From Laburnicola sp. R22_1 (Eukaryota > Ascomycota > Dothideomycetes > Pleosporales > Didymosphaeriaceae): DNA of 64,000 nucleotides. Positions 22,216 to 33,868 of this stretch are shown piece after piece. The number at the start of each line of letters is the position of its first letter. The first letter of the stretch is position 1. The position numbers and the translations under genes are program-made. The stretch covers positions 1-64,000 of the forward strand of contig JACONQ010000020.1 of assembly GCA_014281115.1 (NCBI GenBank), given 5' to 3'. Under the pieces are notes generated by a model. That model saw only the letters and a program-made list of their open reading frames with translations. It made no database searches and was not told the DNA's origin.

Positions 22216-25200
22216 CTACTCCTCCTTCCGCTTCACCCATCCTTTTATCCTAATTGTCAGCTTGTTTAAGCTAACTAGCTGTTTAAGGGACTTATTCGGA
22301 TTGCTCTTAGTTATTGTGTTGGTAGGGTTGTCGTCTCCATTAATCCATCGGATCTCTGCGAGCTCGCGTCTCTCGTATGATTGGCGTAGAGCCATAATAT
22401 CTATCATAAGTCTCTTCTCCTTTGTTGTACCAAGCTTGACAAGGCACTCGTATAGCGAGTAGGAGTCTGTACAGACTACTATTGGCAATAGTTCTCCAAG
22501 ATCAGATGCAAGTTGCGACGCAATCTTGCCAATTGTCTGACCTATACAGACACCTATATCTACGCCACTAACTATGCCGTAGATCTCTGAAGCTAGCACG
22601 CTCCGTGTAATCCTTTTGCTCTTGGTTGAGCTCCAGTGGAGCAGGTTACTATAGATTTCGAACTTATCTTGTGCCGCAGGGTCGTCCTCTGTTGTCTTAT
22701 TTGCTAATACAATAATATATCCAATCTGGGAGCTATAATCTTTATTGTTTGCAAATGAGCTGTTAACAAAGATATACAGCTTTGCTGTTGCAAGGTGTAG
22801 TGGCACGTATTGTAGTTCACGGGTCAGGTTGTCAAGTTGCCACTTTAGTCGCTTGTTGAGATCCTTTGCGTCCTCTTCTGTTGGATCCTGAGCTTGCGCG
22901 GCGCGAGATAGATCAAATGAAGCCTCTGGTTGGCAAATTGTCGCAATATAAGCTGCTTGAGCTCGTTGTTCTCTGTACGCCTGGCGGAAGTCACTGTGCG
23001 ACAGGTCTACAAGCTGGATCTTCTTGCCCTGGTCCTTCTGTCTCATTTCTATCACTTTGTCTTTCTGTGTAATAATACAGCCATTGAATAGTAGTGGTAG
23101 GCTTTCAGAGAGAGCTTCCTTTAGTTTAGCCTTAATTTCTGCCTTTTGCAGTTCTGTATCTTCTTTTTCAGCAAACTGCTCATCTGCAAGAATCAAGGTA
23201 TCGTCTGTCTGCATGCCAACAACTCCAAAAGGCTTTTCTGCTGTTAATAGCAGGCAGGGGTCGTACGCAGACGTCTCTATAGCTAACTGTTGGCGGTGGT
23301 GCTTGTGGTAAGTCGCCCACCAGTGTGTGCCTGCCTCTGGTATGCCGTATAGCGGTCGTTGTACCACCATAATTGTATTTGGCGGGTAGGTTAATTAAAG
23401 CTGACTAGGCAGTCGAGCGAGAATGAGACGGTTGAGATATGTTGTTAACTGCGTATAGGCTTGAGTGACGTCGCGGAGGTATACTCTGATATTGCAGTGG
23501 ATAGCCGTAGGTGCTAGAGCTAGAATAAGATGTTGACTAGACTGTTGGATTGTGGGAGATTGCGTAAGGATAATCTCCTTTCTGTTGTTATTGTACGCCT
23601 GTATTACTAGCCTAGATTTCTTAAAAGGGTTGTCTGTTGTCTTGCCTTTGACCTCATTGACTAGTCGCGATTTGAATACTTGGATCCCCTGGTGTTTGCC
23701 ATCTGGATCGTACTGAGTAAACTCAAAGACTCCTCTTGCAATTAGCCTGTCGATTTCCTGCCTTTGTGATGCCTCAAAAGGTGCTCCTGGTGTTGTAATC
23801 TTGCCTTCCTGGCGCAGTTTGCGAGAGAGCTCTCTATCCGCAACTTCCTTTGCGGTCATGTAGGCTGTTGATTGAAGCTGCTCACCCTGATCCTCATTGT
23901 CTGTTTCGTCACCTGGGTATCTTGTTGGCTTGCGTCTTTGGCGACTGGGTCGAGCTTCTGCGGCTGGTTTCTCGCGCGGGGATTTGGGTGGCGTACCGCC
24001 AACAGGATCTGGCATTGTGGTATCTGGCAGTGTGGGATCTTGTGGCGTAGTCTCTTGCGGCTCCTTATAGTACGGTTTCACAACTGTTGAGCGGAACTGG
24101 GTTGATCCGCTTGGCAGCTCTACTATACAGGTCTCTCCCTGGGTTTCAAGCAGCGTATATGGGCCTGTCCATCCTTTCTTCTCTCTGTATACTCGGACCT
24201 GGGAGCCAATAGGCAGGTTGACAGTAATCCGCGTATCTGGGCCATTCTGTATCGCAAGGGCGTCGTTGATTTGGCGCTGGGCGTGCAGTTTTCGCACTTC
24301 ATCAGTCGCTAGTCTGATAGCTTTTGTACGTTTTTTAGTAGAGGGTGACGGAGGATCTGCGTCCGTCATCCTTGGGTAGGCGCCAAACACTAGCAGAGTG
24401 GGCACTAGTCCATCTGGTCCTGCTGAATCGTTGACAGCCTTCTGTGCCATTTGTAGTATGAGCTCCTTGCTTAGTCTCTCGTCCTGTACCTCAGCTTCTA
24501 TAATCTTGTACGCGCGGCGCAGAGGGGCGTGGTATCGCTCTACTAAGCTAATGCTGTTGTGAGCTTCTACTGGCACTTCCTTTGTGATAATTGCCATCGA
24601 TCTGGCGAGCTGCTAGAACTCCCGCGAAGCAAAGTTTGTACCGGCGTCATGCACAATCTAATCTAGTGGGCCAAGATAGACGTCAATCTAGCAGATTCGG
24701 ATCGTGTCCCATGCCGTAGCTGCAGACATGTCAGGTAGGAATCGTGAGGCACCAAATTGGGTAGCTTCATCAACTATCTGGAGGACTGGCTTGCCATTAA
24801 TGTATAGTACGTCCACAACAATAGAAAAATTGAACTCATAGTCGTCTTTTAACGTAAATTTGAATCTGCCAGGTGACTTGGCATTCATCTGACAGTGGTG
24901 GCAATACCTTGTCAGGTGTTGCAGGATCTGCTGGTCTACCTCATGGCCAGCGCGCTGTAACAGCCGGAGCAGTCGGCGTACTGACGGGTGGCCGAATCGT
25001 CGGTGGAGGCGTCGTAGTTCAGTCTCTGTGAGGTGGCAAGTTGCTCGCGAACCGCGGTCTTCTGTCGCTGTCCAGTGACACCCTGCTAGCGATTCTTCCT
25101 GATCCAGAAGCATGTACGGGTGGCCCCATTTCCATACAATAGGGACGAACTTAGAGTCGTTCTGGACAAGTACACTGCGGAGATTGTCAAGCCGTACCCC

Positions 25201-25481
25201 CATGCGATTCATGTCCTGTACACAGTATAGGAAGGGCGTCTTTGTAGGAACAATATGGAAGGTAATATTACCAACTAGAGTTGGAACAACTATTACTCCA
25301 AGGGTTCTAGTGTCGCCTTTGCCAAATTGAATTGTCTGACTAGCTGCTGAGGTATCGATCTGTACGAGTGGCAGTTTCCTACACAGAGCTTCAACCTGGG
25401 GTTGGCCAGCAGTTGATATGCCAGAAGCTCCAGTATCTGGCATAATCCCCTGAAAGACAGCGGATGAGTAGCGATCCTCAA
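22216..25481 (-). pseudogene. Pol of copia C (protease, integrase, RT, RNase H)
   Basis: Reading leftwards: protease motif PDTGASG near 25440; integrase zinc-binding region HRRFGHPS ... CHHCQ; the integrase core is crossed by stops near 24600-24690; then the integrase C-terminus and the start of RT at 23395-24597. RT continues at 22216-23370 with LYGIPEAGTHWWATYH and an active-site block MQTDDTLILAD. RNase H has FVNSSFANNKDYSSQIGY, where the family usually has Asp in place of that Asn; this is a likely G-to-A lesion. The frame is otherwise long and open, but the copy looks inactive. Confidence 0.88.
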
Positions 25482-25856
25482 ACGTACAGTTGCGGCCTGT
25501 TGTCTATGCCTTATATCCTTCTATAAGCCTGTGAGACTAATATCCTCCTGTAAGCCTGTGAGAGACTGATTGATCGTTCAATATTGACACAGTTTTGGCG
25601 CCGTTAATTGCACGCGGCCCTGCTAGGTAGCCCTCGCAGAAGAATTGCTCGCTATAGTCCGCCTTATCCTGCAGTAATCCGTCGATCAAGTTGGTGATCC
25701 CGCTCGGGTCGGCAGTGGCGTTGCTATTATGGGCATTGCTGTCAGATATATTAAGGCCTTCGTAGTTAACTAGGAACTGCTGGATATCCTCTATTGTACA
25801 GTCTATTGTTTGCTGTAGATGTTAAGCGTGCCTATTGTATAATCTGCGCCTTTCCT

Positions 25857-27468
25857 CTAGTGTGTGCCTTGTAGAGAAGCAGTCAATCTTCCCACATACC
25901 CAGCATCGTTTTGCGTCCCGCTGGAACCACTAGGATCCTCTATAGCGGTTGCGGAATAACTGGTTTCCGCCTCTAGCGCGACTGTAACTACCTTTATCGC
26001 GGCCGAAGCGGTAGTGGTTGCTGCCGCGGTTGTACGTCCGGTCCGTCCAGTACTGCTGCGGATCCAGGCTGTTGTCTGTATAGTAGGCCTGGCGTTGTGC
26101 TTGTTTCTCTTTCTCTGCCGTAACAATTGCTGACCTGATTTCCGCACAAAGTCCTTTATACGTAGACGCTGGTTTGTACAGAGCCATACTATACTCCTTA
26201 ACACTGCAGCAGGCTCGTATTACTGCGTTGCGGAGGCTCATCTCTGAAGAATACTCCATAGTGTGCTCTGTTAGTCCATCCTGTATCTGTTGCAGCTTAT
26301 CTGTGAGCTCTTGAAAGAGCTCTAGCATTGGCCTCTCTAGACTTTTCTGTACAAGATTAAGTAGAGAGGCTTCGTGCCAAAGGATAGTGTATTGTTGCAG
26401 ATCCTCCTCTGTCTCAAAGTGTTCCCTAACAGTCTTGACAATTGCAGCAAAATTAAAGCCTCTGCCGCAGATCTTACTCTAATAGAAAGCTTTAGCTCGT
26501 CCTTTAAGTGAGATAGGGTAGAGCCAGTGCATCTGTCCCTCAGAGATCTCAAACAACTCGCAGGTATCGTAAAAGGTCCTTAACTTGGCTGACAGAAAGT
26601 CATCCTTGTCGCCGCTGTATTTTATGTCCTCTGTATAGACCTTGAGAAACCCTGTCTTTGTCTGAATTGGGATCCTTTCTAGATCTGGGGCTGTATATGG
26701 TATTGGTGGCGGTGCTAAGAAACCTCTATATGTAGATGGTGCTGGCAGATTCGTGTACGATGGAAACCGTACTTGTGGCTGCTGAGATTGCTGCTGCTGT
26801 ACTTGCTGAGGCAGCTGCTGAGGCTCTGGCGGCGGCAACAGTGACGGGTTACAATTCGGATAGGGCAACTTAGTTGTTCTGACTATTGTTGTATTGTCTT
26901 GGGGAGCTGTACTCTGTATAGCTGGCTTTGGAGCTATATTTAAAGCAATCTCCTCTAGATGGGTTCGCGTAATTTTGCCTGCCTGTATGATCTCCTCCTC
27001 TGTCCACTGATGTGGCTCGTCGTTGTCAAGTACGTCTTGAAGAGACTTGCCAATCGATTTCCTTATGCCGCTGTCAACCCATACGCTATTGTAGAGGAGG
27101 TAATCGCGCAGTGTACACTGAGCTTTCCTAGCTGGTATCTCGAAGGTTGCCTTTGTCCATCTATCAAAGTCTGTCTTGAAGGTTTCCCATAGTCTAATAC
27201 CTCTATATTGAGAGCTTTTGTACAGTGAGACAGTGCTTAAGATGTATGCGTTAAGGATTGGCTCTGTGAGGTGTTCTGGGTTAGAGATGTCAATATCCTT
27301 GTCCCATCCGCGTAGGTCGATCTGAAACTCCTCTTGTAGTTTCTGGACTTTGGCAGGAACAAAGTTGTTGTTACTGTACGCGGTTGATTGCGTAGGTTTG
27401 TCTTGGGTATCCTCTGGGTTTGCGGTGCCGAGAGAGCTGGTCTCTTTTCCAGACGCTGAAGCTGACAT
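25857..27468 (-). pseudogene. Gag of copia C, with in-frame TAG stops
   Basis: It begins at the ATG at 27468 (MSASASGKETSS) and reads 329 codons. After a TAG at 26479 it continues in the same frame through the 25930-26328 block to another TAG, and then a zinc knuckle (CWVCGKIDCFSTRH). A Pro/Gln-rich linker lies around residues 205-250. Gag would package the RNA into particles. The stops fit CAG or TGG to TAG change, so this copy is probably not autonomous. Confidence 0.88.
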
Positions 27469-27682
27469 GGTTGTCGCTATATGACGGTACTATAGGACAG
27501 TGAGACGAGTCTTCAAGTCCTGTATTGTAAGCGACATTGTTGAGGCAAAACCAGTACGCTATGAGTTGATACTAGTAATTACTAGGCAAAAGCTAGTATG
27601 CTATAAGTCGATACTCGCAATCACCCTTCGAGCGCTGGTACCTTGCTTGTCTGTGGCTAACGTGAGGTTAACCACTGATCAG

Positions 27683-27888
27683 TGTTGGTTCCACGTCGGG
27701 TCGTGTATACACGGTAAACAGTAATAAATAGATAGTCAAAGATTTTGGTTGTAAGTTGTTGTCCTATCCTCACCGTGGAGGTGAGGATAGGGCAGACCCC
27801 CTGTCAAACACTGGCCAAACAAGGAGGCAAGGCTAGGGGTAGAACCCCTGTAACAACGCTAGCTACTTGGGGAGAGCTACTGCCAACA
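27683..27888 (-). repeat. 5' LTR of copia C
   Basis: 206 bp, differing from the other LTR by one C/T near the end (CCAACA versus CTAACA). Confidence 0.93.
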
Positions 27889-27893
27889 CTATC

Positions 27894-28146
27894 GAAGGGA
27901 GCAATAAGGACCGTGGGAGAAAGAACGACTGAGGGAGAAGGAACGACTATGCGAGAAAGAACGTCTGCGGAAAAGAAAGGAAAAGAAAGTTGTTGAACAT
28001 GGCAAAGGTAGAAACCTAGCCTAAGGAGCGTGTAGTTTGAGCAAGGAAAAGGGGCATAGGGGTTGATGGATGAGCAAGAAGCAACCGGAAAGGAAACCAA
28101 CTAACATCCCTCACCACGTAGCGAGAAGTACTCCGTAGCGAGAAAA
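27894..28146. repeat. Right half of a minisatellite-bearing dispersed repeat
   Basis: It contains degenerate 17-18-bp units of the form GAACGACT...GAGAAA. A 46-bp terminus at 28101-28146 is the reverse complement of 42953-42998. Between them is a block shared with 43150-43260 (GAACATGGCAAA, AAGGAGCGTGT). Copia C inserted next to the minisatellite and separates this half from its left part. Confidence 0.7.
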
Positions 28147-28589
28147 TCACAGGTACTTAGACTTCAAGGTAGTGAAACTTTATCTACATCCAGATATCTA
28201 TACTGCTCCATTAGGAGTAGATATAAGCAGTCTTTCTTTACCTCCCCAGCACCGCTTCTAGTAAAATTACGAATCTCGTCGTCGCCTTTGCGCCTTGAAA
28301 GTAAGGGCTATCTTTTACTGCGTGGAATGTTACCTCTACTACAGCTCTAATACTAGGTTCTCGTCGCTTGTAAAGTTTTAATTATGTAGTATCGGTATAT
28401 TCTAGCCTCACTAGTACGCTGAGAAGTTATCATCAGCCCTGTGGCGGTTATGAAAGAATAATTTCTGCAATGTCGCCACGCTGATCGGTACTTGCCAATC
28501 TAAGCGAGACGACCCTGGCTATCTTGAGATGTATTCTACACAATTACGTAATAATTACGGTGTAACGTCTATCTGTGCATAATGGAAAC
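28147..28589. other. No recognisable gene
   Basis: Normal composition and no open frame that I can support. It ends in the 10-bp target duplication of the next element (28580-28589). Confidence 0.45.
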
Positions 28590-29208
28590 CGGCAAATGAC
28601 CGCCTTACCACTACTTGGCGTAATAATTCCCCATCTACCACTGTTTACAATACACTACCACCAATATGGCCGTGCAGCGGAAATGGACCGAAATACCACT
28701 GTTTCTGACCCACTAAAATTTAGCGACCCAGAGCTAACAGGCGGCTGCCCCCTGGCTTTGCGCGGTTGCTCCCTAACTTTTAGGCGGTCGCCCCTAACTT
28801 GTGGGCGGTTGCTCCCCGGCTTATGGGTGGTCGCTCCCCAGCTTATGGGCTGTCGTTCCCCAGCAGCTAGGCGGCCGACAGCCGTTGCGCGTCTAATGCG
28901 ATTTGAGGGTAGTCAACGCGTTCTGACGCGAATAACAATAAGTCCTACCACCAGCACCAGAAAATAACTATATCGTAGTATAGATTCTGGCCTATCCCTT
29001 CTTATGTAACATTGCAGCTATTGTTCTCTTGCCTGAGAGCCTTGAGGGAGGCGCGAAGCCCACTATGGGAACTGTGGCATTTGGGTCAGAAACAGTGGTA
29101 TTTCGGTCCATTTCTGCCGCACGGCCACATTAGTGGTAGTGTATTGTAAACAGTGGTAGATGGGGAATTATTACGCCAAGTAGTGGTAAGGCGGTCATTT
29201 GCCGTAAT
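28590..29208. mobile_element. Non-autonomous inverted-repeat transposon, 619 bp
   Basis: Two arms of about 128 bp, starting CGGCAAATGACCGCC, are near-perfect reverse complements of each other. The flanks share a 10-bp direct repeat TAATGGAAAC (28580-28589 and 29209-29218). This duplication length and the long arms fit Mutator-like elements. The core has tandem imperfect units of about 28 bp around GGCGGTCGC. There is no transposase, so it would depend on another element. The right end carries 4 extra bases (TAAT), so the exact boundary is uncertain. Confidence 0.8.
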
Positions 29209-29384
29209 TAATGGAAACCCATTGTAACGGAACGCCGGTCGCGCTTCCTAAACCTCATTGCCACGGCAGGAATTCGTACGAATACTGCGCAAAATTTACC
29301 TTCCCTCCTCTCGCAGTACCTGACGTTTAACGACAGATAGATCTAAGGTTGGTTATGTTTGCTTTTTTATATATAGTCTGCATA

Positions 29385-29532
29385 GGGCCAACATGCTGCT
29401 AAATAGAGGAAACGAGCGGGAGTACATCTCCACACTCCCTCTTACTCCGCACGTGAGAGCCTACGCCGCCAATCAAAGCGTTACTCAACACCACTATTAG
29501 CAATGGCAAGTGAGGTTGTATAGATGTCTATT
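29385..29532. repeat. About 145-bp repeat next to the NLR 3' end, inverted copy at 58359
   Basis: It includes GAGCGGGAGTACATCTCCAC, GCACGTGAGAGCCTACGCC and GGCAAGTGAGGTTGTATAGA. The reverse complement is at about 58345-58495, directly beside the DIRS recombinase gene. It may be a stray terminal repeat of that element. The stop codon of the NLR lies 17 bp further right. Confidence 0.75.
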
Positions 29533-29548
29533 TACTACGCTAATTATC

Positions 29549-32500
29549 TTACTGTAAGCTAAGTAGGGTCACACGTCCAGAGTTACATCCCAGACACACT
29601 ATGCGCTTGTGCACCGCCGTTTTGCAGTGCCGATACTCTGGAGGAAGCCATAGAAAGCGCCGCTTTTGATGTACTATCCACTCGTTCTCTACCATAACGC
29701 TAGAGAATTCTTCGGTGTGTTGGATAGATGAAACAGTGGTTAGACCTGACGGCAGAGCGATATCGCCTCTGTTGGTCTGGAGTCTCTGGCCGTCTGGCGA
29801 GAACACCACCGCCCTGACCCAACTTGAATGGCCTTCCAGCTCGCTGCGACACCGTCCCGTCGCTGTCTCCCATACCCGCACCGTGCCGTCGTTGGATGCT
29901 GAGGCGACTAGCTGTCCGTCTGGCGAGAACACCACCGCCCTGACCCAACTTGAATGGCCTTCCAGCTCGCTGCGACACCGTCCCGTCGCTGTCTCCCACA
30001 CCCGCACCGTGCCGTCGTTGGATGCTGAGGCGACTAGCTGTCCGTCTGGCGAGAACACCACCGCCATGACCCATCTTGAATGGCCTTCCAGCTCGCTGCG
30101 ACACCGTCCCGTCGCTGTCTCCCACACCCGCACCGTGCCGTCCTTGGATGCTGAGGCGACTAGCTGTCCGTCTGGCGAGAACACCACCGCCATGACCTCT
30201 CTTGAATGGCCCTCCAGCACGCTGCGACACCGTCCCGTCGCTGTCTCCCACACCCGCACCGTGCTGTCGTTGGATGCTGAGGCGACTAGCTGTCCGTCTG
30301 GCGAGAACACCACCGCCCTGACCCAACTTGAATGGCCTTCCAGCTCGCTGCGACACCGTCCCGTCGCTGTCTCCCACACCCGCACCGTGCCGTCCTTGGA
30401 TGCTGAGGCGACTAGCTGTCCGTCTGGCGAGAACACCACCGCCCTGACCCAACTTGAATGGCCTTCCAGCACGCTGCGACACTGTCCCGTCGCTGTCTCC
30501 CACACCCGCACCGTGCTGTCCCTAGATGCTGAGGCGACTAGCTGTCCGTCTGGCGAGAACACTACCGCCCTGACCTCTCTTGAATGGCCCTCCAGCACGC
30601 TGCGACACCGTCCCGTCGCTGTCTCCCACACCCGCACCGTGCCGTCGTTGGATGCTGAGGCGACTAGCTGTCCGTCTGGCGAGAACACCACCGCCATGAC
30701 CCATCTTGAATGGCCCTCCAGCACGCTGCGACACCGTCCCGTCGCTGTCTCCCACACCCGCACCGTGCTGTCCCTAGATGCTGAGGCGACTAGCTGTCCG
30801 TCTGGCGAGAACACCACCGCCCTGACCCAACTTGAATGGCCTTCCAGCACGCTGCGACACCGTCCCGTCGCTGTCTCCCACACCCGCACCGTGCCGTCCT
30901 TGGATGCTGAGGCGACTAGCTGTCCGTCTGGCGAGAACACCACCGCCATGACCTCACTTGAATGGCCCTCCAGCACGCTGCGACACCGTCCCGTCGCTGT
31001 CTCCCACACCCGCACCGTGCCGTCCTTGGATGCTGAGGCGACTAGCTGTCCGTCTGGCGAGAACACCACCGCCATGACCCAACTTGAATGGCCTTCCAGC
31101 ACGCTGCGACACTGTCCCGTCGCTGTCTCCCACACCCGCACCGTGCTGTCCCTAGATGCTGAGGCGACTAGCTGTCCGTCTGGCGAGAACACTACCGCCA
31201 TGACCTCTCTTGAATGGCCCTCCAGCACGCTGCGACACTGTCCCGTCGCTGTCTCCCACACCCGCACCGTGCTGTCCCTAGATGCTGAGGCGACTAGCTG
31301 TCCGTCTGGCGAGAACACCACCGCCATGACCTCTCTTAAATGGCCCTCCAGCACGCTGCGACACCGTCCCGTCGCTGTCTCCCACACCCGCACTGTGCTG
31401 TCGTTGGATGCTGAGGCGACTAGCTGTCCGTCTGGCGAGAGCACCACCGCGTTGACCTTACCTGAATGGCCCTCCAGCACGCTACGGCATGCATCCCACT
31501 CTCCATCTCTCCCGGAAAGTACTTCTACAGTCTGCGGTACCTGTCTTATAAACATCGTCCGCACAATACTTGCCTCTGGAGAGAAAAGAAGGCCGGACGA
31601 GTATATCTGGAGCGGCGCTTTGGCAAGTATCGGAACGAACCGCAATACAAACCGGCTTACATCCCTTAATAAGCTAGCAATTATGCTACTAGACGGCTGC
31701 GTTTCGAGTTAGCATTAGATTGTAGTCTAGTTACCTAGGACAGCCTACCGCCACAAGCCATTGTAATCTTGCTACTAACTGCACACACAGACCCGTTTCG
31801 TTAATCAGGCTCATGGCTTCGAGCCAGTGAAGAAGATGCTTCTCAAGGAAGCGGTGCGTTGCGTCTCCATCTCCGATGCCGCACTGGCTGCGCTCCAGAT
31901 GATCCACCCAGTAGCGACACGCATACTGCAGCTCGGGAGTCAGGCTGGCCGTGATCCTGCTCTCGCCTATCTCGTCTCTAAGCATCCCAGGCTCAGAAAG
32001 GTTGCAGATGTCTTGTCGGAGACCGCAAGGCGCGGCCATAAGCTCAAGGCAGCGAGATGCCAGCTTTTCGTGTGTGCTCCTCTCACCAACCCAGAAGTTG
32101 TCGTCGTTGCATCTCTTTTTGTCAAGCAGGAAGTCGCGGAACGAAGGATGGTGTAGGCGCACTAGGCGGGTCGGCTCCTGTGGAACATCGAGGATGGAGT
32201 GCAGTTCATGCAGCGTTCGATGAACGTCATTGGCAGGCACGCGAAGTAGCTGGGCTACCGAAGATGCGGAAAGCGGCGAGCATAAGAGCACAATTGCTCC
32301 CAGCGTCTCTTTTATTTGATTATACCATGTCTTCCTTTCCCGTTTTCTGTATCTTTGAACAGGGTGCCTAAGAACTGTTAAATATAAGCTGTCTAAGTGC
32401 TCTTCCGGCGAGACTGCGAAATGATTGCTTGTGCCAGAATGCTCAGTAGAAGAGTCGTCAGCAGAGGAGTCCTCAGTCAAGGGGCTGTCCTTCAGAACAT

Positions 32501-33568
32501 CCTTGAGTCGATCAACAATAAGCGCTGCGCCTTCCTGGATATACCGACACGCAGTCGCAGCCCAAATGAACAGACCACTTGCACTCTGCACCAACCGTCT
32601 GATATCCTCTGCGCTAGGCCAGTCGTCGGCCAGATAACAGCCCTTAGCAATTATCTTAAGTTGGTACTCGAAAAAAATGGTGATGTCGTGGTCGACAAGC
32701 CACGGCGAGATGTCGTGCAGCACAAAGTCCTTGTGTTCCGCATCCGTGATCTGCCCGAATCCGTGTCGGATCGGGTCTTCAGGCCTGCTTGTGAGAAACA
32801 CCCGCAGTCGAACCCTCTCTAGCGACTGAGCTTCGGCCAGAAGCTGCACGATCATCTGAACGTCCCTTTCGTCGCTGCACTCGTCGAGCGCATCGACGAC
32901 CACAACGTATAGCCCTGGCTCGGCCCCTGGCTCGTGCAGCTTCGACAACGGACGGAGAACGAGGTGATGCCACTGATCGCGCAACGACTGGCTGGCGATA
33001 TCACCGCGCTCTGCCACGGCGGTGCTGATGTGCTGATGCGATGCCGGCACGTTGCGCGCAAGCTGCACCGCGATGCTCGTGACAAACTTGGCTGCATGGC
33101 CCACGTCGCCGCCGCCGCGCGAGAAGAAGAAGCTGGCTGCGAGACGCTGCCTGTCATAGTACCTGCGCGCGACGGTCCGCGCGATGGTCGACTTGCCCGT
33201 GCCCGCCAGGCCGCGCAGCCAGAAGATGCATCGCTCGTCCTGTCCCTCCGCCCAGCCGTGTATCTCGTCGAGGAGGCCGACGCGCGTGTTGGGGAGGCAG
33301 GCAGGCTCGTGCTGCTTCGCGTACGAGTTGAAGGGCGCGTCTTCGGCGTGTGGTAGACGACCAAGGCTGTTCTCGAGCTCTAGTGTCGAGGTGTCTGTTT
33401 AGTGACTCGTTCTCGATAAGGAGTGGGGGGAGGGTGGTCCCGCAACGTACCAGGCTGGAGATGGAACTCGACTGAGCCGTTGATGGTGTGAGCTTGAACG
33501 CTGGAGCGGGCGTCGCCGAAGGCTATGGTGGATGTCGTGGAGGCCATGGCATCGCGACAGCAGAGCAT
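29549..33568 (-). CDS. NLR receptor: amyloid-like motif, NACHT NTPase, 13 full WD40 repeats
   Basis: Predicted from three exons (33568-33451, 33394-31749, 31696-29549) that join in frame to 1,303 residues; the second ATG at 33547 would give 1,296. Numbered from 33547: residues 8-28 are a Gly/Gln motif (FGDARSSVQAHTINGSVEF). NACHT has Walker A GLAGTGKST at 94-102, Walker B VVVVDALDEC near 196-205 and LTSRPE near 234. The WD40 array runs from about 657 to 1250, with 13 full units and one partial unit of 42 residues. The tail FLWLPPEYR...GRVTLL is usual for fungal NACHT-WD40 proteins. In this family WD40 binds a ligand and NACHT oligomerises, commonly to trigger cell death in non-self recognition. 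There is no effector domain of its own. The PNP-fold gene 300 bp upstream ends in a matching motif. No stop or frameshift is seen. Confidence 0.88.
31697..31748 (-). other. Predicted intron 2 of the NLR (52 nt)
   Basis: Donor GTAGGC, branch point GCTAAC, acceptor ACGCAG, phase 0. It joins the NACHT region (LQWLVA) to PSSSIIASLLRDVSRFV, which leads into the conserved pre-WD40 segment APLQIYSSGLLFSP. A GTAACT donor further along would leave a 38-nt intron and a stop, so I prefer this one. Confidence 0.7.
33395..33450 (-). other. Predicted intron 1 of the NLR (56 nt)
   Basis: Donor GTACGT, acceptor AAACAG, with CACTAAAC near the 3' end. Removal joins ...VEFHLQP to DTSTLELENS in phase 1. Without splicing the frame ends 47 codons after the second ATG, before the NACHT domain. 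Confidence 0.75.
33464..33526 (-). other. N-terminal amyloid-signalling-like motif of the NLR
   Basis: Twenty-one residues (I8-F28 from the ATG at 33547) that align without gaps to residues 342-362 of the neighbouring PNP-fold protein. F, G, Q, G, V and F are shared, with further conservative matches. The G-x(6)-Q-x(5)-G spacing resembles the fungal PP-type amyloid motifs. Confidence 0.65.
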
Positions 33569-33868
33569 ACATCAGCGATGGCGAGTCTACGGAGATGAGA
33601 TGGTGTCTGCGGCGAGATGGGAGTCTGCGGCGCAGCGCCTGCTGGGCTTCAGCCTGCAGCACGGCGGCTTCGAGCAACCACTCGCGAGGTCTGCGGCTGG
33701 GGCCAAGCGTGCATGCGCCCGATCGTCGACCTGCTCGCCCCGCCAGCCTCGTCGTAGCTTCTCATTCAACTTGCAGCTGCATCGTGAGTCTTGATGGGGT
33801 GGTATATAGAGAAGTATCCTGGAAGTATATTTCTATCTTCAAGTCGCTAACAGCCACAACCTAACACC
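33569..33868 (-). promoter_or_regulatory. 300-bp interval upstream of the NLR
   Basis: This gap between the stop of the PNP-fold gene and the NLR start must hold the NLR promoter and the upstream gene's terminator, unless the two are co-transcribed. I see no decisive motif in it. Confidence 0.4.

Larger units (their letters stand above)
21955..27888 (-). mobile_element. Young Ty1/copia LTR retrotransposon (copy C)
   Basis: A 5,934-bp element with 206-bp LTRs that differ at only one base as far as I can read them, and a 5-bp target duplication CTATC at 21950-21954 and 27889-27893. The genes lie on the minus strand: gag then pol. Only a few in-frame stops are present, again mostly TAG. The near-identical LTRs indicate recent insertion. 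It sits inside a minisatellite-bearing repeat whose right half continues at 27889. Confidence 0.95.

Noticed and set aside
29715..31712. 665-codon plus-strand open frame opposite the NLR
   Set aside because: It is the antisense reading of the WD40 repeat array. It stays open only because one stop-free 126-bp unit is repeated, and its product is a simple 42-residue echo with no known fold.
31731..33802. Plus-strand frames opposite the NACHT region and the NLR promoter
   Set aside because: Shadows of the GC-rich NACHT coding strand. The minus-strand frame carries the Walker motifs and splices cleanly.
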